From Pegoplata infirma (taxonomy: Eukaryota > Arthropoda > Insecta > Diptera > Anthomyiidae), in the NCBI GenBank assembly GCA_963921195.1, contig OY992536.1, forward strand, positions 229,932,023-229,996,022: a DNA stretch of 64,000 nt. The letters are read 5' to 3'. The notes below the pieces were generated by a model that ran no database searches, was not told where the DNA came from, and saw only the letters and a list, made by a program, of their open reading frames with translations. Positions within the stretch are counted from its first letter, which is position 1. Each line of letters starts with the position of its first letter. Position numbers and translations under genes: made by a program. Positions 56,880 through 64,000 of the stretch are shown here, piece by piece.

Positions 56880-57360
56880 TATGATGACCTATACGACAGT
56901 GCCTGATTGTAGCCTGACCACAATCTTCTAGTGATCGTACTAGTTGTTAGCTCTCTCCACTTTCTGTTAAGCATTTCTGTGTTTAGGTTGCGTAATGATC
57001 TGAAATACCAATACCAAGGTGCTAAACCCTGTTTCGCGAGTTCGTCCGCTATTTTGTTTCCTTGAATAACTATTTGAACTGGTACCCATATTAGTTTCAC
57101 CTTGTTCATACTCATCTAAACTTTGTAAGTTTTCGAAGCATTTGAAAACTACTTTGGACTTAATACAAAAGCTTCCAAGAGCTTTTAGAGCAGTTTATCA
57201 GTCGAAACAAAAGTTTAATTGCTGCCTTACTTATGGAAACTATTTCGTCCTGAAAAATTCTAGAGGTCAACGGAAGGAAAAAGTCTCATCTTTATCGCGA
57301 AAATTCTGCGCCGACTCCCATGGAGACCGTAGAAATTTACGTCAAGTGGACATCAGCGAA
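56880..57360 (-). mobile_element. RNase H LINE fragment, family G copy 2
   Basis: Minus strand. RNase H pieces: FQDEIVSISKAAIKLL (near 57230), then NKVKLIWVPVQIVIQGNKIADELAKQGLA (near 57030-57110). Stops in between. It abuts the palindrome at 57361. Confidence 0.75.
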
Positions 57361-57400
57361 ATCGGCTCTTTGGATTGCTTAAGCAATCCAAAGAGCCGAT
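57361..57400. repeat. Perfect 40-bp palindrome at a LINE-LINE junction
   Basis: ATCGGCTCTTTGGATTGCTT is immediately followed by its exact complement, with no spacer. Left of it lies a minus-strand LINE piece and right of it a plus-strand piece, so it marks a head-to-head junction. Confidence 0.97.
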
Positions 57401-57980
57401 GCTTTTGGGGACACTCGACCATATTAAGTCGGTGGGTGAGACGAAACTAAAACAAATATATCTCACTTTGACAGAACCTTCGAAGTCCAAATACCAACTA
57501 GGGAAGACTGGGCGAAAAATTCTATTATAACAGAGAATGCGATCTCAATATTTACGGACGGATCAAGCGGATCGGGAATGTACTTTGAATGCCTCGAAAT
57601 AGGGTCCTCATTCAGACTTCCGGATAAGTGTAGTGTTTTCCAGGCTGAGGTACTTGCAATTGATAAAGTCGCGCAGATGATTATGACAAGGGACCTTAGT
57701 GCTTGCGCCATTAACATTATCGTGGATAGTCTCGCAGATGTTGCGAACCATGTGGCCACTGCCAAATCCTACGAGGATAAAAAGTCTTCTTACTTCTCGA
57801 AAACAGACGGTTAGCCTATTACAAATAGCCGGGCGTATGGGAATTTCTGATAGGGAAATTCACATAGGTTATGTGAATGTCCGGGTCTGATGAGAAGCCA
57901 CCTTAAGCATTTGGGGCAAATATTTTTAGATGACCTAGATTGTCTAAAAGGTGGAAGTAAAAAGTTTTTGTGTCAGAGAG
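57401..57980 (+). mobile_element. RNase H LINE fragment, opposite orientation
   Basis: Plus strand: IFTDGSSGSGMYFE (near 57550), then KCSVFQAEVLAIDKVAQM (57630) and INIIVDSLADVANH (57710). A deletion joins this to a C-terminal remnant (CECPGLMRSHLKHLGQ, near 57870). Frame breaks throughout. Confidence 0.72.
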
Positions 57981-57988
57981 GTATAGGG

Positions 57989-58276
57989 CAGTGGTGCCCA
58001 AAAAGAGAAACGATAATATAATGGTAATTTTTAACAAATATGAGAGTGTATTAGTACTATTGCTCTGAAATAAATCTACGCTTTGTTATAACAACAATAA
58101 ATATTATTTGTGTAGTTTTTTATCAAACAAAGCGACATCGACCTGCTTCTTTGAATGATGGAAAACAACTAAGGAGTTTTTTTTTGTTTTTTACGCTCTC
58201 TGTTGTTAGTTTCGTTGTCGTTCGGATTGTGTGCGTGTATCTTCGTCGATCTCTAACAAGTGTTTGGGCACCATTG
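57989..58276. mobile_element. Short hAT-like MITE (288 bp)
   Basis: Left end CAGTGGTGCCCAAAAAG; complement of right end CAATGGTGCCCAAACAC. Flanks GTATAGGG (57981-57988) and GTGTAGGG (58277-58284), 7 of 8 identical. Non-coding. Confidence 0.85.
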
Positions 58277-58284
58277 GTGTAGGG

Positions 58285-59200
58285 AAATGACAATTAAGAG
58301 AATCACAATCGGTCTAATTGCCTCCAAGTGAATTCTCCAACCTAACCTATCAGTCTTATGGTAAAAGGCTTTGGTCCTCCGCAGTTTTGCATCATCCTGG
58401 CAACAGATTTTGCAGTGCATTAAGCCCTATCCCTAATTTTTTCGACGTGGTGGCCGAAACTCAATTTAGCATCCAACTGTACTCCTAAGTAACACAGATT
58501 GCGTTTTAAGGTTATTTCCTTGCTTTGTAATAGTATTTTTGGGGGAATGAACGATCTTCTTGACGTCACAAGTATTAGTATTGCTTATGTCTTTGACGCC
58601 GCTAGTCGTAAGCTGCACCTACTTAAACTATCGTTTGTCACTACATGTATTAGCTCAGAGGTCGGTTGGGATATTGCCAGTGCGATATCATCTGAATATC
58701 CGATTAGTTTTGCTTCTTTTGGCAATTCCATATTCAGTAGTCTATCATACATAACATTCCAGAGGAATAGTGATAGCACTGAACCCTGCGGTACTCCAGC
58801 TTTTATCCAGTATTCTTTTATACCGTTTTCCATCTCATATAGTAAAATTCTGTTGTTAAGATAGTCCACTATTACGTTATGCAGGCATCCGGTAATCCAT
58901 TTTTCCCTGAATGAATCTAAATGCGCTGCGGACGTCCAATGTGATTATTGCACAAAACCCTTGTAAGTCTTTGGCATGGTGGTTGTTTTTGCCACTTCGT
59001 CGTTGGCATCGGCTGTGCTCTTTCCCTTACGGAAACCATATTGGTTCGGGGATAGTCCTGCTGGCTCTTCTACTTGTTTCTCTAGTCTCCCTTTCTTCAA
59101 AAATCTTAGAGTTCAAGGAGTACAAGACAGAACCTCTGAAGTCTTAGTGCTTCAGAGAAATCATTTTATTAAATGTAGCTGTTTAAAGGCTGACTGACAA
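58285..59200 (-). mobile_element. LINE RT fragment, family D
   Basis: Minus strand. RT motifs KAGVPQGSVLSLFLWNVMYDRLL and LIGYSDDIALAI (58585-58869; the catalytic motif is Ser-Asp-Asp here instead of Ala-Asp-Asp). A later RT segment follows with YLGVQLDAKLSFGHHV and MMQNCGGPKPF near 58350-58480. Stops and shifts between them. It resembles R1/LOA-type RTs; no RNase H part remains on this piece. Confidence 0.75.
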
Positions 59201-60629
59201 ATCCTCGTCCTCTATTAAATTCGTAGCACCATAATTACTGGCTATAGAGTACTTTTCATTTTATTTCAAGGATATCAAGTAATAATTTCGTGGAAAATAA
59301 ATTTAAATGGAATACTAAATTGAGACCTTCAAAGTTAAAATATCCATGAACAAAAAAAAAATGTCATAATTTAAAAGGACATAATAGGAGCAACCAGGAC
59401 AACATTTCAATTATATACAACCACCTTTTAGGGAACATAAATATAATAAAAAAAAATACTAATGACCCCAACTCCACCTACAAATTGAAGAAATTACGAC
59501 ATTCATGTCAACGTATGTATATTGTAGTCGCATACATACATATGTAGTATAATATCCATATACACATGCATACCAACACAGCTCATTAACATATTTATTA
59601 TAATATTACGACAATGACAACGAATGGATTCAAGGACATTGCAAAATGTTAAATTGGTATTGGAAATAGGCATACCACTCACTGCATAACATATAATATC
59701 TATCTATCAGGATGGCCTATACATAATATAGTTAACGTACTCCAAACCAAAAAAAAATGAAAAGAAACCCCGACGGCTAGTGATGCGAAAGTATCAGAAC
59801 CTATATATTTGTTAAAACAGGACAACAACCAATTATTTTGTAAAAGTGATTTGCATTAACACGAATAGGTGCCAAGGCGCAGAATCCTTATTGAAGGTAA
59901 ATTATTGGACACTCCCCTTTGACTATTTTTTTTTTGTTCAAGTGTAATAAATATGCATTTCAAAAAAGCATTAACATTTCTTTTATAAGGTGTAAAAGAG
60001 AAAAAACCTAAGAAATTCCTTGTGGAAATACTTGACAATATTAAGGAAACTTTTTTCTTTTTACGATTGTTGCCTTTTAAATAGTGCTTAAGAAAGGGAG
60101 TGTTGTAGTAAAAACTAGGTCTCTTTCTAACCTACAAAATACGAGTATTATGATGGTGACAATTTATAGTCCTTTTTAATGTGTACTTTATTTTAAAATC
60201 TCACTCACCCCACTCTCTTGTCCGTTTTGAGTTTGGGTTTTCCAATAAGAAAACTCATACCACATTTTAATTTAATAAGTAAATACGAGAAAAAGAGAGT
60301 GAATTACCAGGGATGGTTTTTCTATTAAATAAGAAGATTTTGTACATTATTGATTTTAAATTTCGTACCTCAACATATATTGTGTTTATTATTTTATGGG
60401 CATTTTCAAATTGTAAACCGGCTGATCCATAGCGACGTTAGTCCATGTTGCGAATAGTTATATCCTTCACCACTCTGTGGTACAGATTATAATGAGTTTG
60501 TGCTGATGTTTGTAACTACCCGAAATATTGGTCCTAGACCCATTGTAAAGTATATCGATCGACTCAGAATCACTTTTTGAGTCGATTTAGCGATGTCCGT
60601 CCGTCTGTCCATATAAACGTTGTAAACAC
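59201..60629. other. AT-rich non-coding DNA
   Basis: No gene. Bases 60520-60625 carry GAAATATTGGTCCTAGACC and TTAGCGATGTCCGTCCGTC, pieces of the dispersed repeat seen near 195, 9785 and 37068. Confidence 0.45.
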
Positions 60630-60720
60630 TATGTAAGTGGCTGCTGACGTTTTACGTCAACACACGTAGACTCTGAGGTCCATTGTGATACACTATACAG
60701 GTCGCAATTTTCAATCAATT
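60630..60720 (-). mobile_element. 3' tail of LINE family A
   Basis: Minus-strand copy of the family 3' end: the plus strand reads CTGACGTTTTACGTCAACAC and GAGGTCCATTGTGATAC, as at 41450 and (inverted) 62530. Only about 90 bp. Confidence 0.7.
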
Positions 60721-60953
60721 TAGAAATTTTAACCTTAATTTGAAACTTAAGTTTATCGGACCATATTTGGACTTAAGCCCCATATACAAATTCGGTTTAT
60801 TGGCAAGAAATAAGATCCTATTCCACTCAAACTTGGTTTATGAGTGTTTTTTTACACTTATAAAAGATTTGACAAAATATAGATCCAATTCCATGGTTGA
60901 CCTTAGGACCCATTACCCGGGAAACACTGGTGTAGGGTAATATATGGTCGGTC
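60721..60953. other. Non-coding DNA
   Basis: Nothing recognised; the ORF at 60740-60940 lacks protein features. Confidence 0.4.
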
Positions 60954-61635
60954 TTGACCGACTATAACTTTCTTACTTATTTTATTTGCGTATGGTCAAT
61001 TGTTGCGATATCGTCTAGATTCTCGATTTCTGCTTTGCCTAGTATTCGCTCTCGATACCTGGCCAATGTTCAACGGTTTCATCTGAATTTGGTTCGTCAC
61101 ATCTTCAGCAATTGGAATACGAGAAAGACAGTGTCCTGTGACCACTGCCGTGAGTAAACGACCATCCCCTCTGTTGAGAGATAGTACGTACCGAGTTCTC
61201 CTGAGTTCGTAACGCGGCAAGAGGGTTCTGGTAATTCTGCTTGTGCTAAGCTCTCTTCATTACCTATTTGCAATGTAAGTCACTATTTGCAATGACAGTC
61301 ACTTCTCGTTCTATAATACTGAATCTGGGGCTCAATATAAAAAGAAGTTCCTACTACATCCGCCCCAAGTTTTGCAAGCTCATCAGCTTTTTCGTTCCCA
61401 TCTACTCCCTTACCCATACAAGAGATACGGTATTATTCCCGGATAGTTTCTGAAGATTCTCGTATCAATTAAAAACGACTTTTGTTTTAATACAAAAGCT
61501 CCTTAGAGCCCTTAGTGCAGCTTGACTGTCGACGTAAAAGTTCTGTATTTTTGAACGATTCTTAAAGAAGCGACAAGGCTGTCTTATTTATAGCAACTAT
61601 TTCAACCTGGAAAATACTATAGGTTCACAGACGTC
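60954..61635 (-). mobile_element. RNase H LINE fragment, family G copy 3
   Basis: Minus strand: FQVEIVAINKTALSLL near 61600, GNEKADELAKLGADV near 61400, then LRRTRYVLSLNRGDGRLLTAVVTGHC near 61130-61210. Stops and shifts. Similar to the piece at 56880-57360. Confidence 0.75.
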
Positions 61636-62580
61636 GGCAGTAAAACTGGACTTTCCGGGAAGTCGAGCCACCATAAATTTTTACACAGATGGATCGAGGC
61701 TGCACGAAAAAGTGCGCTTTGAAGTCTATTCGGAAGTGCTTGGATTGAGCCTGGCTCGATGATTGCGAGATCCTTGCAGTGTTTACCAGGCAGAGATGCT
61801 GGCAATAAAGGAAGTGGCTGACTGGTTGAGCTGCAATGTCTTGTCTACAACCTCTATACTGACAGTCAAGCTACGGTCAAGTCCCTGGATTTAATGTTTC
61901 TGAAACCAAGATCTGCCCTTAACTGCCGCACGTCTTTAAATGAGATGGCCAAGCAGTTTAACATACGACTCATATGGGTTCCTGGGAATTACAAAGCCGA
62001 TGAGCTTGCAAGACTAGGAACTGCCTTACAGGTTCCAACAGAATTGGAATGTGTTGGTATGCCTCTAGAAACTTGCAAGCAAACCCTTCGGCTTTGTTCC
62101 GCGACGGAGACTAATCAAAGATGGGCAAATGGATGGACGTGTAAGACAACACGACATATTTGAACTTCTCTTAATCAGAGGCGCACAAGCGAGCTGATAT
62201 CGCTTCCAAGAGTAGAAATTTCGAAGGTGGTTGCTATATTTACCGGACACTCTCTTATAGGGAAGCACGCAAAGCCGTCGAATGACTTTTGCCGGAGTTG
62301 TATGGATGAAGACGAGTTGGAAACTATCGAACTCTTTATCTGCCATTGCCCGGCATTTTCCGGTCAGAGACTTGCTTCACTCGGATCTAGGGAGCTGCAC
62401 GATCTTTCTGATTTGTCGGATGTCAAAGTCCAATATCTAAGGAGTTGCATAAGAAGCTCAAATCGGTTTAACGACAGGGACTAGTAGGGAAATCTATTAC
62501 AGTTCCGTGGTATCACAATGGACCTCAGAGTCTAGGTGTGTTGACGTAAAACGTCAGCAGCTACTTAACTCACCTATTGA
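61636..62580 (+). mobile_element. RNase H LINE fragment, family A copy 4
   Basis: Plus strand: FYTDGSRLHEK-like segment (61680), CSVYQAEMLAIKEVADWLS (61785), SALNCRTSLNEMAKQFNIRLIWVPG (61912), ADELARLGTALQVPTELECVGM (61995), VVAIFTGHSLIGKHA (62226), CMDEDELETIELFICHCPAFSGQRL (62302). It ends at the family 3' end with GTGGTATCACAATGGACC and an inverted ACGTAAAACGT word. Several frame breaks. The strongest parallel is copy 3 at 55690-56876. Confidence 0.85.
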
Positions 62581-62613
62581 GTGCTGCAGGGTCTGTGCTG
62601 ATTATTCAGCACT

Positions 62614-62928
62614 TTGGAAATGGAAAAATGTTGTTATATATGTACTTTTGTGATATTATTATCATCACTGTTGTGTATTGTATATCGAAATAAGGATAAT
62701 GAATCACGAGAGATTCAGTATGTTTTTGTTGGAGATGAAAAATTTTGTTATATCTGTACTTTTGTGATAGTCTTATCATCACTGTTGTGTATTGTATATC
62801 GAAATAAGGATAATGAATCACGAGAGTTTGCTTTTGTAGAGTGCTTGAAACAACAAGTGTTTCAATGTGGATTGACTTTTGCTGTTGTTACTGGTTTTTG
62901 GTATATCGTTCGTGTTTTTGGAACATAA
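62614..62928 (+). other. ORF over a 114-bp tandem duplication (104 codons)
   Basis: Bases 62623-62726 and 62737-62826 are tandem copies (TATATCGAAATAAGGATAATG in each), so the ORF contains a repeated, hydrophobic segment, CYICTFVI..LSSLLCIVYRNKDN, which would be predicted as membrane-spanning. The duplication keeps frame by chance (114 is divisible by three). There is no supporting promoter or homology, so I treat it as non-coding repeat DNA with an incidental frame. Confidence 0.35.
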
Positions 62929-63975
62929 CAGTAAAAATGTTGACTTTATACGATACGAGTACTTAAAGCGCAGGTTTCACCTACATGCATAAGACGAACA
63001 CACATAATGTATGTATGAAATTAATACAATATCAAAATTCTTTGGTTTTTTTTTTTAATGGCAAACGAATGAGAAAGCTTAAGGAACTTGTTTTTGTTTT
63101 GTCGGTTAAATAAATTATTGAGATTTTACCTGGCTGGATTTCTATCTACTACGGATTACATACATTTGAGTAAAATGAAACTTGCGTAAGTTTCTTGTTT
63201 TCTTTTTTTCACGTTATTTTTTTGCGACATTTTGCTGACGTTGTTGTTTGATGATGTTGATGATTGTGATGTTTGTATTTTTTTTTCTTTTTATTTAATT
63301 TATTTTTTTTTTTTTTAAAAAGCAAATAAAACGCGCCTATAACTGTTATACATTAGGTAAGGTTAGGATTTGTTTTGCCGTAATTGTTGTTGTTTGACGC
63401 TCTGCTTTGCTTCTTTAAGCACAGCAGGTGTTCTATGTTTTTTTTTCTCTTCATGGAATTTATGCTTAGCTGTTGTTTGAAGAGAAATCACTGTTATAAT
63501 CTAATCTAAATTTAAAAAATCTAAATTTCAGTTTCGATGTGTGTGTTCGTTTCATAAAAAAATGTTTAAACAAAAATTTAGATGCTGATAGGAACTTTTG
63601 CGATAGTTAAAGATAATTCTAACAATTTTGTGTTCAAAAGTGTTGGCCAAACGTTTTTCTCGAGGAATGGGCAAGAAGAGTACGGTTGGGAATTTAGCCC
63701 TAATATTCTTTGCTGGATTATTGTTTCTGTAAAGACAGTCGAGCTCAGGCTCTAATTATAATTATGTATTATAATTTTTTCGATTTGTTATATATGGTTT
63801 TTGAATTGAGAAAAGTGTGAAAGAAAAATTTAATTTTTCTAAAAATTTAAGACATCCTGGTTTGTTTCTTACTAGTTTCATATTATCCAGTTATAATAAT
63901 CTTCAGAAAAACTTTTAATGTCAAATTTATTTAGTTAATAGTCAATAGAACTCTATATGTGAAAATTATTTACAG
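62929..63975. other. AT-rich non-coding DNA
   Basis: Contains GTTGTTG/GATGATG low-complexity patches and T-runs. Less repeat-dense than the rest; could be intron or untranslated DNA of a gene beyond the window, but no exon was found. Confidence 0.4.
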
Positions 63976-64000
63976 ATCGCAGCCGCTGAGGATTGAACCC
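63976..64000 (-). other. Partial tRNA-like sequence at the window edge
   Basis: Minus strand begins GGGTTCAATCCTCAGCGGC, a good box B (GTTCAATCC) with the 3' half of a possible T-stem. The rest lies outside the window. Confidence 0.4.

Noticed and set aside
62929..63975. Possible host gene exon
   Set aside because: No open frame with codon bias, no splice-bounded coding segment, and no recognised motif.

Overview
The window looks like a transposon-rich, AT-rich intergenic or heterochromatic stretch of a fly genome, probably a calyptrate (blowfly/housefly group). Grounds: a BEL/Pao LTR retrotransposon with insect-type domains, several RNase H-bearing LINEs, many short hAT-like elements with 8-bp duplications, and a dispersed motif pair (TTCGGCCGTGCCGAA ... 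TGGAGGGTATAAAA) that I associate from memory with calyptrate non-coding DNA. No host protein-coding gene, rRNA, functional tRNA or CRISPR array could be supported; essentially all coding capacity belongs to mobile elements.

Layout. 0.2-15.8 kb: non-coding, made of fold-back elements (262-851, 1197-1494, 14287-14540), a small hAT element (3396-4272), tandem arrays (16-bp and about 146-bp units, 6113-7409; a 393-bp duplication at 13171-13945) and four tRNA-like sequences, all on the minus strand. 15.8-31.5 kb: a satellite of about 37 bp is split by a 14.2-kb BEL/Pao element on the minus strand (16524-30748). The element has 260-bp LTRs that look identical by eye and an AAAAA target duplication. 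It carries three later lesions: a 5'-truncated LINE in the integrase region (18470-20718, 8-bp duplication), a 4.5-kb fold-back block of about 192-bp repeats in its leader (25292-29754), and a one-base length change in a C run inside the RT region (22333-22338). Without the two insertions the element would be about 7.5 kb, normal for BEL/Pao. It also has an unusual extra ORF after pol with a second zinc-knuckle module, directly preceded by a good splice acceptor.

31.5-39.3 kb: nested cut-and-paste elements: a hAT-like element with another inside it (32183-34427, 33080-34199), and a fold-back element (34558-37837) whose left arm and centre are each broken by a further element. 40.2-62.6 kb: a graveyard of LINE fragments from about six families in both orientations, with small MITEs inside them. 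It includes one long intact reading frame (50923-54355, endonuclease-RT-RNase H) flanked by a 9-bp duplication, and a perfect 40-bp palindrome at a junction of two opposed LINE pieces (57361-57400). 62.6-64 kb: a 114-bp tandem duplication and AT-rich DNA ending in another tRNA-like fragment.

There is no operon logic here. The proteins that cooperate are those inside each element: gag, protease, RT, RNase H and integrase in the BEL element; endonuclease, RT and RNase H in the LINEs.
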